Source: Acidobacteria bacterium UBA2994 (GTDB taxonomy: Bacteria > Acidobacteriota > Vicinamibacteria > Vicinamibacterales > UBA8438). Taken from it: a stretch of DNA of 24,638 nucleotides. Below the pieces are notes generated by a model. It searched no databases. It saw nothing but the letters and a program-made list of their open reading frames with translations, and was not told where the DNA came from. The DNA lies in assembly GCA_002346545.1 (NCBI GenBank), contig DEAA01000039.1, positions 1 to 24,638 of the forward strand, in the 5' to 3' direction. Of the stretch, positions 1 through 7,201 are shown in pieces. A program made the position numbers and the translations under genes. Each line of letters opens with the position of its first letter. Within the stretch, counting starts at the first letter, position 1.

Positions 1-1114
1 CGTCATTCTCAAATCCCCTTTCTTCGAATACGGCCCGCGCTTCGCGGCTGCTACCGGCACGAGCCTCATCGAGGGCTATGCTCGGGTGGGGCGGTGGGCG
101 CTCTGGCTGTATCTGGTTATCACGTTGCTCACCGCGGGAGTGATCCAGTCGGCCGTAGTGATGTTCACGGCTGTGCTTGTGAGCTTTGCGTTTGGTTTGG
201 ACTGGTCGGTAGCCGTCATCGGTGCCCTTGTCATGGTTGGCTGCGGACTGCTTCTTTGGCGAGGCCGGTTCCCCGCGCTCGACTGGTCCATCAAGATCAT
301 CTTGCTGTTACTGGCCATCTCGACCGTGTTCGCCGCGACGGTTAGTCTGCCCCGCGCCGACTTCTCGACGCTAGCCCAGTCGCCGTTCTCGCTGGTGGGT
401 GGCGTTGTGCCGTTCGCTTTTCTGCTCGCTTTGGTGGGCTGGATGCCGACCGCGATCGACGTGGCTGCCTGGAGCTCGCTCTGGACGTTGGCGAAGAGCG
501 AGGCTTCCGGTCAACGAGTGTCAGTGGAAATCGCCCGGAAGGATTTCCTTGTGGGGTATCTCGGTACCACGGCGCTGGCGTTCACCTTTCTGGTATTGGG
601 GGTGGGCGTCATGTACGGGTCTGGAGAGACCTTCGCCGAGGCCGGGCCGACGTTTTCAACCCAGCTCGTGGATCTCTACAGCGAGACGCTTGGCGCCTGG
701 ACTCGACCGGTCGTTCTGGTGGCGGTGGTGACCACGATGCTGTCGACGTCGCTCACGGTGATGGACGGGGCACCCCGTGCTCTCGAGCGGACGCTCCACG
801 TGCTGCGCCATGGGGTGGACCGCCCGGCGCCGTCAGCCGGTCCGGTGTACTGGTGGGCCCTCATCGTGCTGACGGTGCTGACGGCCGTGGTGCTGGTACT
901 GTTCGTCGGCAATCTAACCGCCATGGTCGATTTTGCCACCACCGTTTCCTTCCTGACCGGGCCCATCCTTGGTTACCTGACGTTACGTGTGGTGACGTCC
1001 GAGCAGATGCCAGCGCACCATCGGCCCGGTACAGCCATGCGCCTCCTTTCATGGGTCGGTTTGCTGCTGCTTGGGGGGACCGGCCTCCTTTATCTCGTGG
1101 GGATACTCGGATGA
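1..1114 (+). CDS. NRAMP-family metal ion transporter, 3' part (5' end outside window)
   Basis: This is the C-terminal portion of an integral membrane transporter of the NRAMP (SLC11) type, which moves divalent metal ions into the cytoplasm with protons. The reading frame is open from base 2, so the gene starts upstream and the metal-binding TM1 is not visible. The visible part opens with KSPFFEYGPRFAAATG and EGYARVGRWALWLY, typical of the loop and helix after TM2-TM3 in this family, followed by about eight hydrophobic segments. The TM6 region reads GWMPTAIDVAAW instead of the MPHN-type motif of classical Mn/Fe transporters, so this belongs to a divergent branch and its ion preference is uncertain. 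The stop codon overlaps the rpiB start (ATGA at 1111-1114), which suggests co-transcription and translational coupling. The family is fairly sure; the substrate is not. Confidence 0.85.
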   Translation, partial: VILKSPFFEYGPRFAAATGTSLIEGYARVGRWALWLYLVITLLTAGVIQSAVVMFTAVLVSFAFGLDWSVAVIGALVMVGCGLLLWRGRFPALDWSIKIILLLLAISTVFAATVSLPRADFSTLAQSPFSLVGGVVPFAFLLALVGWMPTAIDVAAWSSLWTLAKSEASGQRVSVEIARKDFLVGYLGTTALAFTFLVLGVGVMYGSGETFAEAGPTFSTQLVDLYSETLGAWTRPVVLVAVVTTMLSTSLTVMDGAPRALERTLHVLRHGVDRPAPSAGPVYWWALIVLTVLTAVVLVLFVGNLTAMVDFATTVSFLTGPILGYLTLRVVTSEQMPAHHRPGTAMRLLSWVGLLLLGGTGLLYLVGILG

Positions 1115-1542
1115 AAATTGCGATCGCCTCGGACCATGCCGGTTTCGACTATAAGACGATGCTGACCACGTGGCTCCGTACCGCTGGATACGAGGTGGTC
1201 GACTATGGAACGGACAGTAGCGAGTCGGTCGACTACCCGGACTACATCCGGCCGGCGGCCGAGGCTGTGGCGCGGGGCGATTGCGAACGCGGCATCGTTT
1301 TGGGCGGATCCGGCAACGGCGAGGCGATGGTGGCCAACCGAGTCACCGGCGTCCGATGCGCGCTCTGCTGGAATGTCGAATCCGCCCGCCTGGGTCGAGG
1401 TCACAATGACGCCAACATGGTGTCACTTGGCCAGCGAATGATGACCGAGGAGACCGCCCGCGCCATCGTGGAGGCGTGGCTCGAGGTGCCGTTCGACGGC
1501 GGACGACACGCCCGCCGTATCGAGAAGATCGATTCCGAGTAG
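1111..1542 (+). CDS. rpiB: Ribose-5-phosphate isomerase B (RpiB/LacAB family)
   Basis: A 143-residue cytosolic enzyme that interconverts ribose 5-phosphate and ribulose 5-phosphate in the non-oxidative pentose phosphate pathway. The sequence begins with the family signature MKIAIASDHAGFDYK. It contains GGSGNGE at residues 65-71 and GRGHNDANMVSLGQRMM near residues 95-111. In the E. coli type the active-site base is a Cys inside a CGTGxG loop. Here that loop is GGSGNGE, as in the actinobacterial (M. tuberculosis) type, in which a Glu replaces the Cys; E71 is the matching residue. The length is normal. The start is fixed by the ATGA overlap with the upstream transporter gene. A related sugar-phosphate isomerase role (the LacA/B family) is possible but less likely. 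Confidence 0.92.
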   Translation: MKIAIASDHAGFDYKTMLTTWLRTAGYEVVDYGTDSSESVDYPDYIRPAAEAVARGDCERGIVLGGSGNGEAMVANRVTGVRCALCWNVESARLGRGHNDANMVSLGQRMMTEETARAIVEAWLEVPFDGGRHARRIEKIDSE

Positions 1543-1582
1543 TCTTGCCAAACTGTCCCGTTCGTCAGTAGCCAGCAGAGTG

Positions 1583-2482
1583 TCAGTTGGCCGTCAACTC
1601 GTCGTACACGTCTTGCAGTCGCACCGGTGCCAGTGGCCAGCCGAGATCGCCGGTCTCCACCTGATCGGCGATCGTGTCGCGGGTGGCCCCATTGTCGATT
1701 GCCGCCTTGGTCCTGTCGAGCACCTTCTCCACGTTGTCGCGAAACGTCCTAACGTCGTTTTTGGTCAGCGTCTCGCCGTGTCCAGGGATCGCGGTGTTGA
1801 AGTCGAGCGCCAAAACTCCGGTGAGCGTGGCTGGCCATTCCACCGCGCTGCCGCCGTTGCGGACGTCCCAGAAGGGGGCCAGGGTGCTCCCGTCGAGTCG
1901 CTGCCCGTGAATGAACAGGTCACCGGTGTGGATCGCCCGTAGATCGGCGAAGTAGATCACGGCATCGCCGTTCGTATGCCCACGGCCGAAGTGATAGGCG
2001 TGCACCTCAGCGTCACCGAGATAGACGGCGGTTTCGTCCGCGAACACGACCCGTGGTGCACCCGTCTGGTTATTACGGAGGATGTTGGCCCGGACGTTCT
2101 TGTGCGCGATGACCTCGGCGTTAGGGAGAAAGTCGGCGTTGCTGCCGGCGTGGTCACCGTGATGGTGGGTGTTGAGGATGTACTTGATCGGCTCGTCAGT
2201 GACGCTCGCCACCTGCTCGGTGATGAAATCGAAGCTGTAGGGGAACTTGTTGTCGACGATGATCACCCCATCGCCGGTGACCCGCACCGCCACGTTGCCA
2301 CCCGACTGACCACCATCGAATCCGGGAATTACATACAGCCCGTCCATTACCTGCCTGATTTGCAGGCGCGCTTCCTGCTCAGGGGTGAAGTCTGGCCGCT
2401 GGCGTTGCCAGGCGGTCACGGCTAGGACGGCACCGGTGAGTAGGACCAGCGACAGGACGGTCGTGCGTTTCAGGTCGCGCAT
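1583..2482 (-). CDS. Exported metallo-beta-lactamase-fold hydrolase
   Basis: A 299-residue MBL-fold protein with an N-terminal hydrophobic export segment at about residues 7-24. The metal-binding set is visible: THHHGDH at residues 105-111 (HxHxDH), GRGHTNGD with H169, HTGD with D188, and a late PGHG. This predicts a di-zinc hydrolase acting outside the cytoplasm. The GRGHTNGD element resembles that of subclass B3-like and related secreted MBL proteins, but the substrate cannot be told and antibiotic hydrolysis should not be assumed. An in-frame ATG lies 12 bases upstream at 2494. The start at 2482 is preferred because GGAG sits 6 bases before it. The gene follows the YVTN-propeller lipoprotein with almost no gap and probably shares its mRNA. 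It faces rpiB tail to tail across 40 bases in which no clear terminator is seen. Confidence 0.85.
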   Translation of the reverse strand: MRDLKRTTVLSLVLLTGAVLAVTAWQRQRPDFTPEQEARLQIRQVMDGLYVIPGFDGGQSGGNVAVRVTGDGVIIVDNKFPYSFDFITEQVASVTDEPIKYILNTHHHGDHAGSNADFLPNAEVIAHKNVRANILRNNQTGAPRVVFADETAVYLGDAEVHAYHFGRGHTNGDAVIYFADLRAIHTGDLFIHGQRLDGSTLAPFWDVRNGGSAVEWPATLTGVLALDFNTAIPGHGETLTKNDVRTFRDNVEKVLDRTKAAIDNGATRDTIADQVETGDLGWPLAPVRLQDVYDELTAN

Positions 2483-2488
2483 GATGGG

Positions 2489-2492
2489 CTCC
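2489..2492 (-). promoter_or_regulatory. Ribosome binding site deciding the MBL-fold gene start
   Basis: GGAG lies 6 bases upstream of the ATG at 2482 on the minus strand. The alternative ATG at 2494 has no such element, because the preceding gene's stop (2500-2502) lies immediately before it. This supports the shorter protein. Confidence 0.5.
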
Positions 2493-2499
2493 ATCCAGG

Positions 2500-3558
2500 T
2501 CAGTTGGTCGGGACGATGGCTACGCCCCAGGGGCGCTCGCCGACCGGAACGGTCGCCACGACGGTCATGGTTTCTGTGTCGACTACCGAGACGTCGTTCG
2601 ATGGACCGTTAGCGGTATAGAGATAGCGACCGTCTTTAGTCAGATCGATTCCCCATGGCCGTTCGCCGACCTCGACCGACGCCACCACTTCGTAGGTCGC
2701 GGTGTCGATGGCCATGATGAGTCGACCACGTCCGGTCGAGACGTACAGCCGGCTTCCGTCTGGAGAGACACGTACTTCCATCGGTCGGATCAGTTCGCCG
2801 GTCAGCTCGATGGTCTCGATGACCGTGTGATCAGCCGTGTCGACGACCGACACCGTTCCACCGTTCTCTGCCGTGACATAGGCGCGAGTACTGTCGGGGG
2901 AGAAGCTCGACGAGCGGGGCCGGGCACCGACGTCGAAGGCGGCGATCACCTCGAGTGCCTCGGTATCGATCACCGAGACGCGGTTCTCCTCCTCGGAGGT
3001 GATATAGACCCAGGCGCCGTTCGGACTCCGCGTCACCCCTTCCGGTTCGCCGCCTACCGGCAACTCCGCGAGAATCTCACCGGTCGCGATCTCGACGATG
3101 CTGGCCAGCGCGGCGTCTTCGTTCGCCACGAAGACGAGAGTGCCGTCGGCGCTGATCGCAACTTGCTCTGGGTCGGTGCCGGCCTGCAGTACGTTGATGA
3201 TTCGCCCTTCGGCGATGTCCACGATACCGATCCCGTCAGCCGAGCGGTCTGGCGGCGGCAGACTGTCCTCGTCGGTTCCGGGTGGGGCCGGGGGAGAACC
3301 GCTGAGCGCTACGAAGAGCCGTGCGTTATCTGGGCTGACCTTGATCCCGCGCGGTCGCTTGCCGAGTGGGATGGTGGCCACGACCTCGTGCGTGCCGGCG
3401 GCGATGACGGTCAGGTCACCGGATGTCTCGTTCGTCACATACGCGTGGAAGGCAGGGGGCGGAGCATCGGCCTCTGGTGCCGGATCAGACGGCGCCTCTG
3501 CGCCTCCGCAAGCGTTAACGAGGAGGAGAAGGGCCAAGCAGGAGAGTGGTCGTCGCAT
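2500..3558 (-). CDS. YVTN-type beta-propeller lipoprotein
   Basis: A 352-residue lipoprotein made of YVTN/YNCE-like seven-bladed propeller repeats. The N-terminus is a lipoprotein signal peptide with lipobox LLVNAC and the acylated Cys at residue 17, followed by a short acidic, Pro/Ala-rich linker. Repeats of about 40-45 residues then recur with cores such as AYVTNETSGDLTVI, VFVANEDAALASIVEI, VYITSEEENRVSVID, AYVTAENGGTVSVVD, LYVSTGRGRLIMAID and LYTANGPSNDVSVVD, each followed by a V.A..xVG.RPxGI strand. Such propellers bind proteins or small ligands at the cell surface; the actual ligand here is unknown. GAGGAG sits 6 bases before the ATG, and the start is 10 bases after the htpG stop, so it is read from the htpG transcript. 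The MBL-fold gene follows with an overlapping or adjacent start. Confidence 0.88.
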   Translation of the reverse strand: MRRPLSCLALLLLVNACGGAEAPSDPAPEADAPPPAFHAYVTNETSGDLTVIAAGTHEVVATIPLGKRPRGIKVSPDNARLFVALSGSPPAPPGTDEDSLPPPDRSADGIGIVDIAEGRIINVLQAGTDPEQVAISADGTLVFVANEDAALASIVEIATGEILAELPVGGEPEGVTRSPNGAWVYITSEEENRVSVIDTEALEVIAAFDVGARPRSSSFSPDSTRAYVTAENGGTVSVVDTADHTVIETIELTGELIRPMEVRVSPDGSRLYVSTGRGRLIMAIDTATYEVVASVEVGERPWGIDLTKDGRYLYTANGPSNDVSVVDTETMTVVATVPVGERPWGVAIVPTN

Positions 3559-3568
3559 CGATAGCTCC

Positions 3569-5641
3569 TCATGCTTCTGACGGCTTTGCCGCCGGAGGGG
3601 AGTCGGTTGTAGAAGTGTCGCTGGAGTTAGCGTCAGTGTGGTCGGCTGTTGAGGCGTCGCTGCCGGTAGAAGCCGGGTCGGGTTCCGACGGGGCTACTCC
3701 CACCGCCAGGTGGGCGATGTCCACGAGCACCCGGCTGTAGGCACCTGGGTCGGGCAGCGTGCCGCCCTCGGCGAGAATCGCCTGGCCAAATAGGAGCCGA
3801 GCGTAGGTTTCCAGCGTTGACGCCGGCGTGTCGCCAGCTTCGAGCTCCGAGAGTCGCCGGATGAAAGGATGCGTCGGGTTAACCTCGAGAATACGCTTGG
3901 TCTTCGGCGGATCCTGTCCGAGCTGGCGCATCATCTGCTCGAGCTGCGGGCTAAGATCGTTGGCATCACCGATCAGGCAGACAGGACTGTCGGTCAGACG
4001 ACTGGACACGCGGACGTCCTTTACCTCATCCTGTAGGTATGTGCGCAAGGCCTGCAGCAGACCGTCGAGCGCTGGAGGCGGAGTGGGCGCGTCCCCATCG
4101 TGCTCCTCGGGCAATTCACCGAGGTCTAGCTCGCCCTTGCTGATCGACACCAGCTTCTTGTCTTTATAGCTCAGCTCTCGTTCTAGCCAGAACTCGTCGA
4201 CCGGGTCGGTAAACAGCAGAACTTCAAGCTTTCGCCTGGCGAAGGACTCCAGCAAGGGCGACTGGCGGATCGCATCGGTTGAGCTTCCCACGAGGAAGTA
4301 GATCGCCTTCTGGTCCGGCTTCATGCGGGCGAGATAGTCGTCGAGCGAAGTCAGCTCATCTCCAACAGTGGACGCAGCAAGTGTCACGCCGAGCAGTCGG
4401 TCTCGAGAGTCGTCTTCGGCGGCTGCCAATCCTTCCTTGAGCACGGCCCCGAATTCCTGCCAGAGGGTCCGCATCTTTTCGGGTTGGTCTTTCTTCAGCC
4501 GGTCAATCGCTTCCAACGCCTTCCTGACGGCGAAGCTCCGGATCGCCTTCACTTGCCGGTCATGCTGCAGGATCTCGCGGGAGACGTTGAGCGACAGGTC
4601 TTCGCAGTCGATCACCCCCTTCAGAAACCGCAACCATTCCGGGAGGAGGGCCTTCCAGTCGTCCATGATGTGAACCCGCTTCACATACAGTTGGACACCC
4701 TTGGTGACACGCTCCCGGTGATAGAGGTCGAACGGTGCTTTCGAAGGGATGTAGAGCAGGATCCTGGCGTTGAAGGTCCCCTCCATGGCCGCGGGGATCG
4801 TGGCGACCGGGTCCTGCCAGTCGTGCGACACGAGCCGGTAGAATTCGTGATATTCCTCCTCCGAGACCTCGCTTTTCGAGCGGGTCCATATTGCTTTCAT
4901 CGAGTTGAGTGTCTCGTCCTCGACGATCTTCTTCGGCAGAACCCCTTCGACCGGAGTGCCGGTGTTGTCGAGCACGGGTTCCTCGCGCTCGACCTTCATC
5001 CGGATCGGGTGGGCGACGAAGTCCGAGTGTTTCTTGACGATGTCGCGGAGCACGAACTGGTCGGTGTAGTCCCGGAGCCCGTCTTCTTCGTCGGCCGGTT
5101 TCAGGTGGAGCATCACCGTTGTGCCTGCCCAGACGCGTTCGGCGGTGTCGAGCGTATAGGCGCCGTCCCCGGCCGATTCCCAGCGGAGTGCCGAGTCGGT
5201 GCCCGCTCGTCTGGTCACCAGACTCACCCGGTTGGCGACCATGAAGGTGGAATAGAAGCCGACCCCGAATTGTCCGATCAGGTCGGCGGTGGCGGCATCC
5301 TGCTCGGCAGCCTGTTTTTGACGCAAGGAGCTCAGAAACTCCCGGCTACCCGATCGTGCGATGGTGCCGATGTTCTCGATCACCTCGTCCCGGCTCATGC
5401 CGATGCCGTTGTCCGAGATGGACAGCGTGCGGGCCTCTGGGTCGACCTCGAGACGAATCTCTAGCTCGCCTTCGGGCAGCAGGGCGGGATCGGAGTGTCC
5501 TTCCACCCTGAGACGGTCCAGCGCATCGCTGCTGTTCGAGATGAGCTCCCGCAGAAAGATGTCCTTCTGCGAATAGAGCGAGTGCACCATGAGGTTCAGG
5601 AGTTCCTGGACCTCGGCGGTAAAGTTATGTTGCTCGGTCAT
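3569..5641 (-). CDS. htpG: Molecular chaperone HtpG (bacterial Hsp90)
   Basis: A 690-residue ATP-dependent cytosolic chaperone. The N-terminal GHKL ATPase domain shows FLRELISNSSDALDRLR (catalytic Glu32, Mg-binding Asn36), SDNGIGM (D77-M82) and GQFGVGFYS (123-131). The middle domain has the client and ATP-coupling segment around GVQLYVKRVHIMDDW and DLSLNVSREILQHDR. The C-terminal dimerisation domain runs through EVNPTHPFIRRL. Compared with the usual length of about 620-640 residues, the protein has an extra tail of roughly 44 residues (about 647-690) rich in Ser, Thr, Asp, Ala and Pro. No strong Shine-Dalgarno sequence is visible before the ATG. A 79-bp gap with a strong hairpin separates it from the ankyrin gene upstream, so it probably has its own promoter. 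Two envelope-protein genes follow it closely downstream. Confidence 0.97.
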   Translation of the reverse strand: MTEQHNFTAEVQELLNLMVHSLYSQKDIFLRELISNSSDALDRLRVEGHSDPALLPEGELEIRLEVDPEARTLSISDNGIGMSRDEVIENIGTIARSGSREFLSSLRQKQAAEQDAATADLIGQFGVGFYSTFMVANRVSLVTRRAGTDSALRWESAGDGAYTLDTAERVWAGTTVMLHLKPADEEDGLRDYTDQFVLRDIVKKHSDFVAHPIRMKVEREEPVLDNTGTPVEGVLPKKIVEDETLNSMKAIWTRSKSEVSEEEYHEFYRLVSHDWQDPVATIPAAMEGTFNARILLYIPSKAPFDLYHRERVTKGVQLYVKRVHIMDDWKALLPEWLRFLKGVIDCEDLSLNVSREILQHDRQVKAIRSFAVRKALEAIDRLKKDQPEKMRTLWQEFGAVLKEGLAAAEDDSRDRLLGVTLAASTVGDELTSLDDYLARMKPDQKAIYFLVGSSTDAIRQSPLLESFARRKLEVLLFTDPVDEFWLERELSYKDKKLVSISKGELDLGELPEEHDGDAPTPPPALDGLLQALRTYLQDEVKDVRVSSRLTDSPVCLIGDANDLSPQLEQMMRQLGQDPPKTKRILEVNPTHPFIRRLSELEAGDTPASTLETYARLLFGQAILAEGGTLPDPGAYSRVLVDIAHLAVGVAPSEPDPASTGSDASTADHTDANSSDTSTTDSPPAAKPSEA

Positions 5642-5684
5642 TATCGTTTGTTCACGCAGTCGGTATTGGGCGTGCGGCTCGAAG

Positions 5685-5701
5685 GGCCGGCGGCGCCGGC
5701 C
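5685..5701 (-). other. Perfect GC hairpin between ankyrin gene and htpG
   Basis: GGCCGGC, GGC, GCCGGCC: a perfect 7-bp inverted repeat with a 3-nt loop, about 20 bases past the ankyrin stop codon on the minus strand. There is no T tract on either strand, so it is not a canonical intrinsic terminator. It could protect an mRNA 3' end or act as a weak terminator separating module 1 from htpG. Confidence 0.35.
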
Positions 5702-5720
5702 GGATGGTTGGTCCGGGACT

Positions 5721-7199
5721 TCAGTCGGGCGCGTTGGCGTTCAGGGCTTCACGTTCCCACGGCGCGAGGTCCATGGGGCGTCTGCTCCCAGCGGCCGGGT
5801 CCGCGCCGAGGCTTTCGAGGAGCGTGACCAGATCGGGGTGCCGGTTGAAGGTGTTGGGATAGAAGACCCCTTCGGCTATTGAAAGCGGTGTCCAGCCGGT
5901 CTCGTTCACCGCGTCTAGCTTGGCGCCCTTGTCGTGCAGGAAGCGGACGACGCCCTCCGCGCCTCGATGAATCGCGCCGTGGAGCGCGGTGTCTCCGTTG
6001 CCATCCACCGCATTGACGTCGTTGCCGAGCTCCCAGGCTAGCTCGACCGCGGCGAGCGCCTCGTCGTTGGTGCCCGGGTTCTCGCCGATTTTCCATATGC
6101 CGACGCCGGCGGCCGCCATCATCGGCGTGGCTCCGTTGTGGGTGGTCAGAGTCGCGTCCGCACCGAGTTCGGCCAGCAGACGCATCATCTCCACGTCGAC
6201 CGCCTTGGCTGCGAGCAGGAACGCCGTGGCCCCCGCGCGGTCCAGCATGTTGCGGTTGCCGTCCCGCGGTTCTTTGACCTGTCGATGATTCGGGTCGGCG
6301 CCGTGTTCGACGAGCAGTCGCGCCATGTCCAGTCCGTCAAGTCGGCCCAGCGGCACCGGGAAGGGGGGATTGCGTCCGAGGTTCGGTCGGCGCGTCCAGA
6401 CCACCTGATGCAGCGGAACCCAGCCCTGGCCGTCGGCGTTCGCATTCGCACCCGCTTCGAGCAGAAGCTCGGCCGCCTCATACTCAGCGTTGTAGACGGC
6501 CAGTCCTAGTGCGCTCGTGCCGTTCGGCAAGGCGTCGTCAGGGTTCGCGCCGGCTTCGATCAACGCGGTGAGCGCATCGAGATTCCCCTCGCGCGAAGCA
6601 AAGAGTAGCGGGGTATACCCGCCTGACGAGGTGGAGTGCAGGTTCGCGCCGCCTCGTATCAGAGCCCTAGCCGCCGTGCCCTGATCTGCCGCCGCCGCCC
6701 ACATCAGTGAGGTCTGCGCCCGCCATCCCTCGACGGAGTCAATATCGGCGCCATGGGCCAGCAGCACCTCGATGCCAGCGGCGTTGCCGGCTCGGGCCAC
6801 CGTCATCAACGGGGTCTCGCCCTCGCCTGTCGTCTGATTGGGGTCGGCGCCGGCTTCGAGAAGGAGGCGCAAGATATCCGGATGTCCGAGTGTCGCCCCG
6901 AGTCCGAGTGGCGTGACTCCGAGTCGTGTGGTGGCGGTCGCGTCGGCGCCGGCGCCGAGGAGCGCCTCGAGCGCGACGCCGTCGCTACGATAGGCGGCCC
7001 AGTGCAGCGCGGTTGTTCCGTCAGGGTCGGTGGCGGTTACGTCTGCGTTCAGTCCGACGAGTGCCACCACGCGCTCGGTGTCGCCGGTCTTAGCCGCATC
7101 GAGCAGGGGAGAGGTCGCCGACTGAGTCGCCGCCGTCGCGGAATACGCCAGGACGAGGCCCGCCAACGCGGTCCCTCTCGCTCGGTTGGTCGAGCCCAT
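5721..7199 (-). CDS. Secreted ankyrin-repeat protein (module 1)
   Basis: A 492-residue protein with an N-terminal export signal (hydrophobic stretch at about residues 10-24, small residues around ATAATQ). Tandem ankyrin repeats follow almost to the end, about ten or more. Examples are GTTALHWAAYRSDGVALEAL, GVTPLGLGATLGHPDILRLL, GETPLMTVARAGNAAGIEVL and GYTPLLFASREGNLDALTAL, each closing with LLEAGADPN-like turns. Two loops interrupt the repeat rhythm, near WTRRPNLGRNPPFPVP and GVGIWKIGENPGTND. Ankyrin arrays bind proteins, so a periplasmic scaffold or inhibitor role is the natural inference; no enzymatic motif is visible. The ATG lies 2 bases after the DUF1552 stop, so the two proteins are made from one mRNA in tandem. 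A paralogue occupies the same place in module 2. Confidence 0.88.
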   Translation of the reverse strand: MGSTNRARGTALAGLVLAYSATAATQSATSPLLDAAKTGDTERVVALVGLNADVTATDPDGTTALHWAAYRSDGVALEALLGAGADATATTRLGVTPLGLGATLGHPDILRLLLEAGADPNQTTGEGETPLMTVARAGNAAGIEVLLAHGADIDSVEGWRAQTSLMWAAAADQGTAARALIRGGANLHSTSSGGYTPLLFASREGNLDALTALIEAGANPDDALPNGTSALGLAVYNAEYEAAELLLEAGANANADGQGWVPLHQVVWTRRPNLGRNPPFPVPLGRLDGLDMARLLVEHGADPNHRQVKEPRDGNRNMLDRAGATAFLLAAKAVDVEMMRLLAELGADATLTTHNGATPMMAAAGVGIWKIGENPGTNDEALAAVELAWELGNDVNAVDGNGDTALHGAIHRGAEGVVRFLHDKGAKLDAVNETGWTPLSIAEGVFYPNTFNRHPDLVTLLESLGADPAAGSRRPMDLAPWEREALNANAPD

Positions 7200-7201
7200 G
7201 T

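Noticed and set aside
1543..1582. Terminator between rpiB and the MBL-fold gene
   Set aside because: Only a weak AGTTG/CAACT pairing inside the end of the MBL gene was found, without a T tract.
4484..5464. Open frame of 326 codons on the plus strand inside htpG
   Set aside because: It lies wholly antisense to a clear HtpG, has no recognisable protein pattern and arises from GC-biased codon use; long antisense frames are common in such DNA.
5721..7199. Periodic sequence in the ankyrin genes considered as DNA repeats or a CRISPR array
   Set aside because: Periodicity of about 99 bases follows the 33-residue ankyrin repeat; the DNA units are too diverged, and no identical repeats with unique spacers are seen.
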